A DNA stretch of 64,000 bases from Uloborus plumipes (lineage: Eukaryota; Arthropoda; Arachnida; Araneae; Uloboridae). The position numbers and the translations under genes are program-made. The notes below the pieces were generated by a model. The model did not search any database, had not been told where the DNA came from, and saw only the letters and a program-made list of their open reading frames with translations. Below are positions 1 to 11,747 of this stretch, one piece after another. The DNA lies in NCBI GenBank assembly GCA_038373865.1, contig JAXGGA010003454.1, forward strand, positions 31,001-95,000. Direction: 5' to 3'. How positions within the stretch are numbered: position 1 is the first letter of the stretch; each line of letters begins with the position of its first letter.

Positions 1-180
1 AAGTATGGAGAAATCGTTTTGCAGTCATAGAGCTGAGCACCAAAATGGCGGCAGCAGATCCGCTCGCGCGGGCAGGGGCGCCCCCTTCCTCTCAAAATGT
101 CAAATTCAGAAGAGAACGCGGGGCGCGACGGAGTAGAAAGTGCAATTACTGATTGAAGCGAAAATGCAATCTTTAGTCTC
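1..180. other. GC/CpG-rich island, cut by window start
   Basis: The first 180 bases are much richer in C, G and CpG than the DNA that follows. They contain the word CAAAATGGCGGC (41-52), which fits a YY1/Pleiohomeotic-type site and also an initiator ATG in good context. From that ATG (45-47) a frame of 35 codons runs to a stop at 150-152 on the plus strand; I do not recognise the peptide. It could be the edge of a regulatory element or of a 5' exon. The window start cuts it, so the choice is open. The 63-codon frame that follows at 181-372 shows no domain. Confidence 0.4.
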
Positions 181-1777
181 ATGGAATATCTATTGAGGGA
201 TTCTCGGGGAAGGGAGAAAGTGACGAAAGCGAACGAAATTATTCGACGAATGACTCGCGACTGTCTCGCTCATTATCGGTGGAATTATGAAGAGGAAATT
301 CTTTGGGCAGAAATAACTCAAATGCATCGGTTATTTAAATTCATCCCGCTTTTTGTTGGCAACGGGAAATGAAAATATAGATTGTTCGCGGCTTTGTTTT
401 GGATTAAATGCTAGCGAAGCGTTAGTTTGTTTCAGAGAGACTCCTTTCGGCTATGGGTGACTCTATTGCAAACGAAGTTCAGTTTTTTTTTTAAATAACT
501 TTCTTTTTTCAATTCTTCAAACATTTTCGTTTCTCAAGTCAAATGTAACTTTTTTTTTCACGGTTGGTTACTTTTCATCTGTCGACGTTTATCTGTGATT
601 TTCTAAAACTTTTTGTTCTTATATGGTGAACTTTTATCAGCCCTTCTATTGACTTAAAATTTGCATCACCTATTTCAGTGCATAAACTGTTCGTGGGATA
701 GATAGTACATAATTTCGGGGAGGAATATACTGCTTTTTAAATCTAAAAAAAACATGATTATTACAAAACTTGAACAAACAAAGATTTCCCCCTTTTCAGT
801 TAGTATTAAATTAAAAAGGAGAACGATAGACCTTCAGAATGTAGTGTCACAGAGGTGCACAAAGAATCATTTTTATTGGATATTTTCAAATTAAAAATGT
901 AAAGGACATTTTCACATTAATTTTGCAATTTCACATCAAAAAATTCCCAAATACAGTAAATAGCAAAAAAAAAAAAAAAAAAAGTTAAAAAGGAAAAAAA
1001 AATTGAAGTATCGTTTTATTTTTTCAAAAGATGAACTAAGTTTGAAGTTTATAAATCAATTAAGGTATCTGTAACTAACAGTTAAGAAAAAAATAGGTAA
1101 AAATAAAGCGTCTCGAATTGTATTTTTCTCCCGTTGCCAAACATTATTTATAAATATACCTGTACAAATATACTTGTACACAAATATACTTGTACAAAAT
1201 TAATAAATAAACAAAATGTCCTCTCAGACGAATGATATGTACCAAAAATAATATCGTATGCACGTCTCTTTTTTTCTGTTAAAAAATGAAGCAATATTAA
1301 TCCCGCCGAATCTTCTTTTATTTATATTTGTCACAAATGAAATCAATTAAGTAAAACTTTGGTGTGAAAATAAAAACAAATCATTTCATCAATTATTATT
1401 ACACAGTAAAAACCAGGACTGTGGATTCGGAGTCAGTGTCGTAGAGTCAGAAAATAAATTAAAAATAACAGCATTTCAACAGCAATTAAAAATAAAAATC
1501 ACAGCATAAATGAGTTTGTGGATGAAGCATAAGCTCACTTCTTTTTGCATTGAAATTGGTGGTGAAATATTTTTCATAAGCTAAAAGCATTTTAAATTTC
1601 AGCTGTAGGTACTGTGTAATTTAGTAGCTAAGTTAATTCATGTAATTTTTTTAATTGCAAAAATAGACATTAATTTGTGGAAGCGATTTCAATGTCTGTT
1701 TTCCGGCTGTAGCAGTGATGTTGTAAAGAAGCAAGATTTACGCGTGCTTAGAATTCATCAATACCTCTCCATTCTTT
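181..1777. other. AT-rich sequence, no gene seen
   Basis: AT-rich DNA with homopolymer runs (poly-A at 965-983) and no open frame that looks coding. I see no paired inverted repeats and no transposon ends here. Confidence 0.6.
1152..1195. repeat. three-copy 14-bp tandem repeat
   Basis: AAATATACYTGTAC occurs three times in a row (1152-1165, 1166-1179, 1182-1195), with two extra bases before the third copy. It is a small simple repeat with no sign of function. Confidence 0.75.
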
Positions 1778-1785
1778 TTTGAAAC

Positions 1786-2468
1786 CAGGGCCGCCGAGAG
1801 GGGGGGCAGCAGGGGCAAAATCCCTGGGGCCCGGCCCAAGAGGGGGCCAGGGATGCGAGTTTAAAAAAAAAGGCAGTTTTTTTGGTTAACTGAACTTCAT
1901 TTTTGTGTAGGCAAAGCGAAAACATCTCGCATCTACATGTGTCCACAGCAACGCAACGAGTGCTTGTAGCCCAATGCCTTAGGAGGCAATCTTCTGTAGT
2001 ACTTACCAGGCATTTCTTACGTGTACAATTGAAAGTTTTAATGAACTTTCAAAGTGAGGAATAACGCTTTTAATAGTCAAGAAATGTAATTTTTTTCAAA
2101 GGATTTTAAATCACATGTTCAATTTATGTAAATATGTATTATTGATTTTGTGAAGTAGTTATAGAATTATTAATAGTTATTAGTTTGAAGTGGGAATATT
2201 ATTTGTAAATTTGTGTTATGTATTTCTGATTTATTTCATACGCATTTATATCATAGCATACTTAAGTACAGCACACGAGCAGATTATAAAAATATAAAAC
2301 ACACAAAAATATAAAATTGGAAGAAAAATTAGCAAATACGAAATACTGTTATTTTTCTTCTCTACACCGAACGTAAGTTGTCTTAGTATTGGAGATTTTT
2401 TTGGAAGGGGGGGGGGGCGCATGCCAGTACTTTGCCCCGGGGCCCCGGTAAACCTCTCGGCGGCCCTG
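1786..2468. mobile_element. hAT-like non-autonomous DNA transposon
   Basis: The ends are inverted: CAGGGCCGCCGAGAGG at the left and its complement CCTCTCGGCGGCCCTG at the right. A perfect 8-bp target duplication, TTTGAAAC, flanks it (1778-1785 and 2469-2476). An 8-bp duplication and CAGGG ends are typical of the hAT superfamily. The subterminal parts are G/C-rich (runs of G at 1800-1860 and 2407-2418) and the core is AT-rich. At 683 bp with no transposase frame it must depend on a transposase from elsewhere. The intact duplication suggests it is not very old. Confidence 0.9.
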
Positions 2469-2476
2469 TTTGAAAC

Positions 2477-3420
2477 TATTAATTTTTATTTATTTTTAAC
2501 CTCCTCTTTGTTTTTATCATAATGGTTAGGAAATAGATTTCTGTGAAAAGTATTTTCTATGATTTTTTTACAGGACTTTTTTAATTCTACTGCCAGTGAC
2601 AAAGACTAATACATCGTCTTGTTTTAAAGATCTAGAAAAGGGATAAAAAAAAGTTTTATTATTATTTATTAAACATAAATGCGGGATCTTTGCATAAATG
2701 TGATCGTTGTTTATTTATTTATTTTTGTGCGATTGTCATTGCTGTAACTACAATAAAGCAAAAATGGAGTAAAAACAGGTTTTTATCGTTCTCATTATAA
2801 TGTTACTTAGCACGGAATTGGCCCTCGTACACTAGCAAAACTCCAAAGAAGTAGTTTCTATGAAACTTAGCATAAACATAAAGCAAAACAAATCATTTCG
2901 TTGAGGGGAACTCTTTCTTCAGAGAAGAAGTCACACGATTCAACTTCAGCTTTTTCTAATTTCAAATAAGTAGTTTTAACAATGGAGTAGCAGTCTGAGC
3001 AAAGTTTCATTTATGCACATACTTGTTGAATCAATAGCGTCAATTGCTTTGAAAAAAAAAAAAAAAAAAAAAAAAAAAACAGGCATAAAATTAAAATTTT
3101 ATTTATTTAAAAATTCACGACTGTTTGATTCTTCGAGAATCATTAATTTTTAAAGTACCACCGTGATTAAAATACACTTTCATGCTGATTTTGTAGCGCT
3201 AGATAATTCTTTTTTTTTTTTTTTCCAACTTAGCTCAAAATCGTATGAAGAGAGTTAAAGAAAGAAAGGAAAAAGAAATGAAAACAAAATTCAATGGGGC
3301 GATATGAATATTTGAGCCTTTGCGGAAGCTAAAATTTTATTTATGTAGTGTGAACTTAATTTCAACCTCAATCTTTTTTTCTGGTGATAAATTATAAAGT
3401 AAGTATATTCGCTAATATTT
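2477..3420. other. AT-rich sequence, no gene seen
   Basis: Nothing recognisable. There is a long poly-A tract at about 3051-3079, a poly-T tract near 3211-3224 and a TTTA run near 2711-2726. The poly-A tract could mark an old retroposed insert, but I see no body or duplication to support that. Confidence 0.55.
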
Positions 3421-3800
3421 CTTAAAAGTTGTTACGAAACATTTATAAAAACATTTTGATTATTATGAAAATATTTTAACAGATTGTTGCAATCATTATG
3501 AAGCATTTTTCATGTTGCGAAACATTTAGTACGAGAATTGTAATGAAAGGGGTGCGAAAAACTAGTAATGCATCAATAGTGATTTAAAAATAAACTTTCG
3601 TGATAATAGCAAGAATCTTTTGAAAATTTGCTTCGTAACAATTGAAATGTTTTATGCAGATGGTAACAATCAGTTAAAAATGTTTTGTAACTGTTTCAAA
3701 ACAATCGCAATAATCAATTTAAGAAGTTTCTTACCGGATTTTCATTTAAAAAAATGTTTCGTCATAGTCGTGAAAATCTTTGCAGGAAAGATAACTCCAG
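3421..3800. repeat. degenerate tandem repeat containing GTTACGAAACATTT
   Basis: Words such as TTGTTACGAAACATTT, AACATTTTGATTATTATGA and TTCGTAACAATTGAAATGTTT recur at roughly 50-60 bp with many changes. Both orientations are present. The same family fills 7570-8110. The 66-codon frame at 3620-3820 lies inside it and is a by-product of the repeat. Confidence 0.6.
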
Positions 3801-5347
3801 CGATATTAGTTTACAACTAACCGCTAAAAAGAATTAAAAAAAAAAAGGCATTGCAATTGCGTTATGCATCAAGAAACTTTTAACTTAAATATTCGTATTG
3901 CTGTTTTTTTCCTTAATATTTTCACTTAAATACATAGATACGAATTTTAAAAAACTTATTTAACTTTTCCATAATCCACTGAATTCTATAAAAATATTTA
4001 ATAAAAAGGTTTCCTTAACAATTCTTTATGAATTATCGTATTGTGATGAATGTTACGGAAAACTTCTTCGAACATACTTATTTTATATTTAGTCTTAACC
4101 CTTTGTAGAAGAAACATGGGTGTTCAAAAGCGTGTCTGTAACTCTTCATTTCTAATAAATCATAAACTGAGATTGAACATCGATTTTCAGCACACATAAT
4201 TCTACTCTATTTCGATAGCGGGAAAGATAAAAATAACTCTCTTTAATTTCATCTACACTTCACTTTCTCAAAATAATCTTACGAGAGGTGTAAAAATTTG
4301 AAGAACATGTGGTTTTACTTCAGTCTAAAATCAAAATAACATTTTTTGATGCATTGATTTTTTTAATTTTCTTCCATTCTCGTTTGAAGAATGTCAGTCA
4401 GGATTATTTTACATTTGACATGGAAAAACTTGAGGTAAAATTACAACTTTTTTCTTAGCGTTCGCAAAGCATTAGCAGTCGCAGTAAAGCACAAGTACTA
4501 TTTTTATTTGATAGCAGAGGTGAAAAATTTCTCTCTCTCTCTCTCTCTTTTTTTTTTTTTGCTTCTGAAGTATTGTTTCTACAAAACTTGTTGCTTAACT
4601 TTTTTTTTTTTTGTCAAGAACCAACAGATTTATGTAGCTCACTTATAGTTACTGCTTACATTGGTCGATAACTTAAATTATGTACCGGGTTTCTATAATT
4701 AAAAATTTTCCTGCTCGGATTTACGTAGAGCTCACGTTAACTAGTTGGAACTTGGTATATGCATTATATGGGTTATTGCTATTGAGAAAGGAAATTTGTA
4801 GCAAGAAAGCATTAATTAAATTTTTTTGCGGCCAGATGAGAAAACTACGCATAAAAAAATATTATAATTCTAAAAACTTTTGTTTATCACAGAATTATTT
4901 AATGTGCTTTCCATTTTCTTCAATCAGATCTTTGAAGTGGATATTAACTGTAGCAGTAAAGGTTTCTATATTAATTAGATCAATGTGACCATGATAATTG
5001 CAACTGATAAAGAAGCCACCTGGCGGGAAAAAATGTACTGAACATGGAAAAATCTTAGTGCAAATTTCTTTTTGCATTGGTCCACACAACATGCATACCG
5101 AGTTTCCATGATATAAGTTTATTACAACAAACACTACGTAGATCTAAATGTGGTGACTTTTATTACAACTAACCAGTACATAGAATAGTTCACGAGAATT
5201 GCCGAACAGCTTTTGAAGGAGACAAAAGTCAAGATGAACAGTTCTTTCATAATATTTTTCCGTTCAAAACGCATAGGAGAATTGCTTCCAACACTCGTCA
5301 CGCTATATAAGAACACAATGGAAAATAACAGATACTTAAAAAATACA
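3801..5347. other. AT-rich sequence, no gene seen
   Basis: Contains a CT dinucleotide run at 4531-4548 followed by poly-T, and several small open frames on both strands (such as 4680-4988) without recognisable domains. No element ends were found. Confidence 0.55.
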
Positions 5348-5349
5348 TA

Positions 5350-7044
5350 GGGTGAGTTCTGGTAAGTGCGTCCACGGGGTAAGTGCGTCCACTGGGAATT
5401 ATATAAACACTGTCTTGAAATGGCTTCTGCAACACATCGACTGTGTTAGATAACTGCCTAATGATAATTTCAATAGGTAGAACTTAGACCTGGATTCAAT
5501 AGACGAAACACAATCAGGGATAACTTAAATGTCTTCAAAAAAACTCTTAAGTAAAGATTGAGAAGGTTTTGTTTCAGTTTCTCTTGTAGTCATACAAAGC
5601 AATTGAAGTCTAGAAATGCAAGTTGTTTCTTTTAAGTAATAGCTACTATTAACATACATGGGGTATTTTGATCAAATACTCTAACTAAAATTTGTTTATA
5701 TGACAGTACGCACTTTCCCTTTCTCTAAAGTAAGGTGGGGGTAAGTGCGTACCATTATGATGGGGCAAGTGCGTACCACTATCATGAGGCATATGCGTAC
5801 TATTATACGGAGCAAGTGCGTACCATTATGATGAGGCAAGTGTGTACCATTACGTGGAAAATCCGACTCTCGTAATTCACCTTTAATTTTGCTTATAACT
5901 CTTTTATAAACCGATTATAAATCCGACGTCATTTCCATCAAGTATTTTTATTAACAATGAATGCGGCATAAGATTTCAATTTTATTCATTACCTCTGAAA
6001 TATATTGGCTTTTAGATATCAGTTAGTAAATTTTTCGTTGAAAATAGCGATCATGAGCTATACTTAATTTAAACCAGAATGACAAATGAAGCAATGAAAT
6101 TAAGTGAAACACTAAATAAGGAACCTACTGATTCAAAAAACGAAGGTGGAGTAATGAATAAATTATATTTAAGAAAATTAAAGAACACCTTGTGAAAAAC
6201 TATTTGAATGTACAAGAAAAAAAAGTACAAGTATCACATCATGATCAATTATTCTCTTTTTTTTTTGCTCTTTATTTTGTGTTTTTTCTTACTGCTGCTG
6301 ATTCTAATAAGAAAAATATTTTAAAACCGTATTTATTCAAAAAAAAAAAAAAAAAAGAAAAAAAAACGAATTGTTCACTCAGGTCACCTAACGATCTACC
6401 ATACAAATAGAATTAAAGAAAATCACAGGGGTACGCACTTACAACAAAGCTATTGGACGCACATGTCTCATCTTACATTTAAGAAGGGGTAAGTGCGAAC
6501 CCTGGCTTAAACACAGACTGATTAATGTATTTAACCAAAATAAACTATGTAGACTTGAGTGATTATTACTAAATAAAAGCAACTTACATTTGCTCACTTG
6601 GTCTTATTAAAAGAACAGAGAAAGAATCACAGACACAACTCTCTCAATCTTCAAATCACAGTTGTTTGTAAGACACGTGGGATATCACTGATTGCGCTTC
6701 ATCCATGCAAGCAAGTGCTGATCTCTAGTATTAGGAATTATGCTAAGGCCTAACATATTTAATATGTGCCAGAAGTTTTTTACTGCTCATATTCACATAA
6801 TTTAAGGTGGACGCACTTACCCCGCTAGGTAGGGAAAGTGCGTACCTTAGAATAGGTGTCATAAACCAGGTCACAAAACCTATGCTTATGGTTTATTTGA
6901 CATATTATATGCTTGAAAATCTTAGTAAAGGATCTGGAAAGAAAACTAAAAAAAAATTGTGAGTGTACAAGATTTTTCAACAGAGCAGCATCCCTGAGAA
7001 CATGAACTTTGCAAAAAAGGGTACGCACTTACCAGAACTCACCC
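5350..7044. mobile_element. pogo-like DNA transposon without recognisable transposase
   Basis: Left end GGGTGAGTTCTGGTAAGTGC and right end GCACTTACCAGAACTCACCC are exact inverted repeats. They sit between TA dinucleotides (5348-5349 and 7045-7046), the duplication used by Tc1/mariner/pogo elements. The interior holds about a dozen further copies of the end motif AAGTGCGTACC in both orientations, clustered at 5360-5390, 5735-5860, 6430-6500 and 6800-6850. No transposase domain can be read in the 1.7 kb, so I take it for a deletion derivative. Placement in pogo rests on the TA duplication and on its likeness to the elements at 31125 and 58518, which carry pogo transposase remnants. Confidence 0.75.
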
Positions 7045-7045
7045 T

Positions 7046-7510
7046 ATTTCTTTGCACAAGTCACTTTCAATTCATGTCGCTTAAATTTAGTGGCACATGC
7101 CGCTAATCCTTGATCTAATCGAAAGCTATCTGCCATCCCGTTCGAAATATACGGTCTGGAACGCAAAAGCTGCGAGTCCCATCCCCTGCCCCCCGTCCGG
7201 TAATTAAGAGCGAGCATATCCACTCCCCGATTAAGACTCAATTGAGTTCGTATCTCGGTAATGAAATGCCTTCGACCGCATCGATTCCGAAGTGACCCGA
7301 CTTGTTGACACGCGAGAGACAAACCTAATGACGCGCATTTTCGCCCGCATCTCCCTCTCTCCCTCCCACTGCAGAGCCACTGGTCAAGGGAAGATTTGGT
7401 TGTTCTTTGTTCTCCCGCTCTGCCGGATCGCTTCGCGCTTCGTTGATGCAGTGGCGCCTTGGGAGTTTTAATTGGCGAAGATGCTGGGGGGCGGGCATTG
7501 CATGCCAATG
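7046..7510. other. GC-rich island beside the pogo-like insertion
   Basis: This stretch is CpG-rich, non-repetitive and starts right where the pogo-like element ends. A 154-codon minus-strand frame covers it (7044-7508), but its residue make-up (many R, S, G, no hydrophobic core, no motif) reads like translated GC-rich DNA. No splice-flanked exon is evident. I read it as a possible regulatory element. Confidence 0.45.
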
Positions 7511-7569
7511 ATGACTTGAAACATTTGAGAGTTAGTTACTTTTTAGGTGAGAACTCGTAGCATCCGTGC

Positions 7570-8110
7570 AAAAAAAAAAAGAAAAAAAATCGTAGCGATC
7601 TTTCAACAAAAATCAAAAATCGTAGCGATCTACAATCTTTCAACATTTGGCAATAATCAGAATGTAGCGAAACACTCTTTCAAGAAAATGTTTCATGACA
7701 GTCAAAACGTGTCCCAACAATATTTTTGAGAACGCTTCAAATAAATCTAAATACATTGTAACAATATTTTTAAAAATGTTTCATATCAATCAAAATGCAT
7801 CACGACATTCTTTTAAAAACCGCTTCGTAACAACAAAAATAATGCATCTTTAAGTTTCATAACAATCAAAATATATCGTAACAATCTCTTAAAAATGTTT
7901 CCCAGTAACTAATATTCACAGCAATATTTATAAAAATGTTTCGTAACAATCATAACATATCGTAATTCTATCTTCAAACAAATTTCTTTATTAAAAACAT
8001 TTTTGATAATCAAAATATTTCTTAACAATTAAAAAAAAAAAACTTTTCAAAAATATTTCAGAACAATTTTGATACATTTTTGGAACAGATTTTCTAAAAA
8101 TAGTTACAGT
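7570..8110. repeat. degenerate tandem repeat, same family as 3421-3800
   Basis: The motif AAAATGTTTCGTAACAATCA, with changes, recurs at roughly 55-60 bp at about 7690, 7770, 7850, 7890 and 7935. It matches, often in reverse, the words at 3421-3800. The minus-to-plus relation suggests one array was split or inverted. The frame at 7547-7729 belongs to this repeat. Confidence 0.65.
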
Positions 8111-8880
8111 CTTTTAAGAAACAACTCAAAATCAACATACTTCTTTCAAAAGAGAGAAAATTTTGCTATTTTGTGCAGAAATATTAAATGTTTATTAAGT
8201 AAGCTTGCGATATATATTACAGTTTAATTTCTCAGATAGTTAAAGACCGAATCTCATCTTCATATCCACTAAAACTTATTATACAGATGAATGTGATGCA
8301 AACATTCGTCAATTCTCCTATTTTTCATATTTGTCTCAACTTTGCAGAGGAAACTTATACACTAGAAGTTATACCTTCCTTTAGGGCACTATGAGCCTTA
8401 AATAGCATTTTATAAAGACGACAGAAAACAATCGGCTTGATTAGCTATTTTTAGTAGCACCACTGGAAAAACATAAACCTATCCGAAAACATTATACATC
8501 AGAATCCAAAGCTTACGAAAGTGTAAACAGAAAAGACATTCTAATGTGTTTAATTCTAATTTGTTGAATTATTAGTCAGAAGTGTTACTATCTCTATGCA
8601 AAACAAAAATTAATATAACTTCTTAGGGGCTTTGAAGATTTGCTATTTGAGGCAATGGTCTTTTTTTGACGTAACTTTCAATTCAAAGTCATACATCCCT
8701 TTGTTGGAGTTAAGGGGGAAAAAATCTCATTTCCACGATTATTTCTCGTCGAAAATTGTTTGAAACTGACATTTTTCAATTCGGGAAAGTTTCTTCGTAA
8801 AAAGTTATGATCGACGACATAATTCTTTCGGCTTGTGTTTCCTCAGAAACTATAAAGAACGGATCATTCTGGAAAAAATA
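8111..8880. other. AT-rich sequence, no gene seen
   Basis: No open frame of note, no inverted ends and no tandem structure. Confidence 0.55.
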
Positions 8881-9870
8881 AAATTTTTTGACGAGATCAT
8901 TCCGCGCGAACAATGGGATTCATAAAAGGGGTCCAAAATGAAGCGGCGAAAGATTTAAGTCCCCCCTCCCCCCACTGAAAAAATAGAATCGAGCTCTGAA
9001 TTGTGGATAAAAATGAAACATTTCGGAGTGAGATGGGGAGAAAGGATGGTGAGAAAATGTGCCAAGCAGCGGTCGCCAATATGCATATCCCTCTGACAGC
9101 TCCCCCGACTCAGCGGGGATTATAGCCACTCCCGACGGTGTCGCCCTCTCTCGAGCACCGTTGGCAAACAGATAGATCAGGCATCACGTGAGCGAGGCAC
9201 TTTGTCAGGTATGTGGGAAAAGAAGATATCGAACACTAAAAGAAGGACCCGGAGAGGGGGTGGGAGAACTTATTGTCGTCGAATCCGGGGGATTAGATCG
9301 GGACTTGGCGCTCGCCTTTCTTTTTATGATGTCTTTAAAAGTGTCAACTGCAATTCATAAATAAATTTCTAATCAAATAACATAGTTTTAAAGAGTGCTG
9401 GCCAAACAGCGGTAAAACCTTTTTACGTGTTTCTGCATAAGTTCTCGGCGTCGACTGCTTTTGAAAAATGTTCCAGCAGGAAAGGGGTGAGCGAAGGGAG
9501 GAGAGAGATATTCTATACCATCCCGGTGGCCGTGATGGAAACTCATTGCAGTTGCTTGCTTTAATAGCGCGAGTATTTCACCGGTTGGGATGACAGATAT
9601 TTCAGCATTACGCCCGGCTTGTGGATGTGGGGCCACTTATTTATGAAGGGAGACCCCTAAATTGCCGCCGCTGCCGGTACTTAACGCGTCGCCTCCGAAT
9701 GATCTGCGGATCACATTCATTTGCATTTTCGGCCTGAGTTACGCAAAACTTTGTTCTCATTTACACCTTCCGCGCGGCCGCAATCGTCGCGGCTGATATA
9801 ATAACGGGGCGACGGCTCCTAAAACGCATAAAAAACAAAAGATCTTATTCCACTTTCATCCCTCCCCCGC
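8881..9870. other. long GC-rich island, likely non-coding
   Basis: Two adjoining G/C-rich stretches (about 8890-9330 and 9470-9830) with frequent CpG and no repeats. TCACGTGA, a palindromic E-box, is at 9184-9191. GCGGCCGC-like and CGCGTCGCC-type words occur near 9660-9800. Short open frames overlap on the minus strand (8897-9129, 9388-9636) but none carries a domain. Regulatory sequence is the best guess. Confidence 0.45.
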
Positions 9871-9949
9871 CCCTTCTTTTCTTTTTTGCTCTCCATCCTC
9901 TGCTAGTGTCTTTGTTTCCTCCAATCATGTGTCAGGCTACCAAATGGAT

Positions 9950-10560
9950 TAAAAATGGCTATAGGAGAAGAAGGAGGGTGAAAAAAAAAAGAGAAAGAAT
10001 CGTATCCACACAGTTGCATAAGTTTAGCTCTTGCTTTTCTAACAACTTTCTGGGTTTAAGCAAGTCTTTTAATATTGTAACTAATTGTTCAATTCTTTCA
10101 AGTATTGTCGAACATCAGATTAGTATCCTTCTTTGCCAGAGATTAAAAAACCACATTGGTCGAGAACGAACTCACGAATTTATCGTACAATTCAGTGGAA
10201 GTTTGGATCCTCATATAATTACGTATGTCACATAGCACACTGCTAAATAAGGAATGTATTTAGTTTGACTGAGGGAGAAAACCCAAATCACTGAGAGGGG
10301 AAAAAAGAAAGAAATTAAATTCCTCAATCTGCAGTTTAGCTCTAATTTTCTAATCAGATTTAAGGTTTGAGCAGGAGTTTAGAATTGTAACTAATTTTAA
10401 ACATCGTTTAAGTATTGTCAAACATCAGATTAGCTTTTTTCCTTGTCAGAGATTGAGAAAGCACATCGGTTAGGAATTAACTCATAAGTTCATCAGCTAA
10501 TTCTGGAAAAGTATTTGCATATTTTGTATCCATAAATAAATACATAAATCCCATAGAACC
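9950..10560. repeat. old tandem duplication, unit about 310 bp
   Basis: The sequence from about 10015 (GTTTAGCTCT..., TTGTAACTAATT, GTCGAACATCAGATTAG) recurs from about 10330 in the same order (GTTTAGCTCT, TTGTAACTAATT, GTCAAACATCAGATTAG, then CAGAGATTGAGAAAGCACAT). Divergence is high. The 109-codon frame at 9906-10235 covers only one copy and is broken in the other, which argues against coding. A weaker third copy may follow to about 10830. Confidence 0.65.
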
Positions 10561-11359
10561 CTACTATTAAAAAATAATTAAATGAAGAAAAAGTTTTGTT
10601 TAGCAGAAGAAAAGACGAAAAACATTAAACATCGAAGGGGAAAAATGTATTCTTCGGTTGAAAACATGAATTAGCTTTCCCAGTCTGTATTCGAATGAGG
10701 CAAACACTGTACTCGTAACTAATAACCTACTTCTTTCAATTATTTCTATCGCTCTCAGTTATATCCCTGTTAAAGATAATAAAAACACCTAATCCGTAGC
10801 TATAAATCAAGTATAACCCACGATTGAATCAATTTATTTTTGTAAGGTTGTGTATTTTTTATTTCACGAAATTTATATCCTTCATAACGTTTAGGCAGGT
10901 TTCAATGGAATTTCTCTCGTTATGTGATGTACAAACATCGTCAGCCTATAAAATGTAATGCAATTATTAAATAAACACGGTCGCAAAAAGGAAAAGAAGA
11001 GAAATGAAATAGAGAAAAATATGAAATGCAATCATTTTTTTCGAAGTGGTACAATTGTGCACGATGTACAACCAAGTGGTACGTGAGCTAAAAAAGATTG
11101 AGAATCACTTTTCCAGTTAATAGTTTCATTAGCTGATTTCTTGACCAGTTTTGCAGATCTTTTCAATTAGTTCTGCTTTACCCCATCTCGATACCTTTGT
11201 ATAAATTTAACAAAACTGGCTGTTTTTTCTATATGCTACTTCAGTCTTTTTTTTTTTCATTTGACTACTTTATTGCTTAATATTTCATTTGTCTTCCTTC
11301 AGAAATTATTCCAGTTTGAAACAAGCTTACCCGAAAAAAGATCATCATCCAATAGTTCC
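10561..11359. other. AT-rich sequence, no gene seen
   Basis: Only a possible third, very worn copy of the preceding duplication; otherwise nothing recognisable. Confidence 0.5.
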
Positions 11360-11361
11360 TA

Positions 11362-11745
11362 CACTGTTAAAAATTTTCCTGAAATTTTACGGTAAAAGTT
11401 ACTGGCATCCATGTTGCCAGTAACTTTTACCGTAAAATCCAATTTTACTGTAAAATTTTACGGTAGAGAAAAGTAGAGTTAAAAAATGCAAGATGCGAAC
11501 AGCTATGATCGAACCCAAGACGCAGTTATAGCACTTCGCTTCCCTATCCACTGTACCGAATAGACCACACACGGCGAACAGAAATTGAATATTGCGTGCT
11601 TCGCTCAGTAAGTCACGTGGTTTATCAACTGGCGCTGTAATCCTTTCTTTTTTATGGTACAATCTACTGTAAATATTTTCGTTACTGTAAATGCAACATT
11701 TTACAGTAATATTTACCATAAAAGCTTCCTGAATTTTTAACAGTG
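11362..11745. mobile_element. MITE with CACTGTTAAAAATT ends and a tRNA-like core
   Basis: The left end CACTGTTAAAAATT... and the right end ...AATTTTTAACAGTG are inverted repeats. They extend, with gaps, for about 43 bp to a shared GGTAA..TTACTG block. TA lies on both sides (11360-11361 and 11746-11747). Near the left end is a second palindrome, with GGTAAAAGTTACTGGCA facing its complement across seven bases (about 11391-11431). The core is less AT-rich and holds a tRNA-like stretch (11501-11572, minus strand). At 384 bp it carries no protein. The 106-codon minus frame at 11399-11719 is incidental. Confidence 0.8.
11501..11572 (-). other. tRNA-like sequence inside the MITE
   Basis: On the minus strand the stretch has an A-box-like word TCGGTACAGTGGATAGG (complement of 11543-11559) and a B-box-like word GGGTTCGATC (complement of 11507-11516). 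Their spacing is about that of a tRNA gene. I cannot form a complete cloverleaf with confidence, so this is a tRNA relic or a mimic, perhaps picked up from a tRNA-derived SINE. It could still be a pol III promoter. Confidence 0.5.
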
Positions 11746-11747
11746 TA

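Noticed and set aside
3051..3079. poly-A tail of a retroposed gene or SINE
   Set aside because: No body sequence, pol III boxes or target duplication next to it; such tracts are common in this window.
7044..7508. 154-codon minus frame as a gene
   Set aside because: Composition reads as translated CpG-rich DNA and its end overlaps the end of a transposon.
9906..10235. 109-codon plus frame as a gene
   Set aside because: It lies in one copy of a tandem duplication and the frame is not kept in the other copy.
11501..11572. functional tRNA gene
   Set aside because: A full cloverleaf, acceptor stem and clear anticodon loop could not be formed; it is kept only as tRNA-like.
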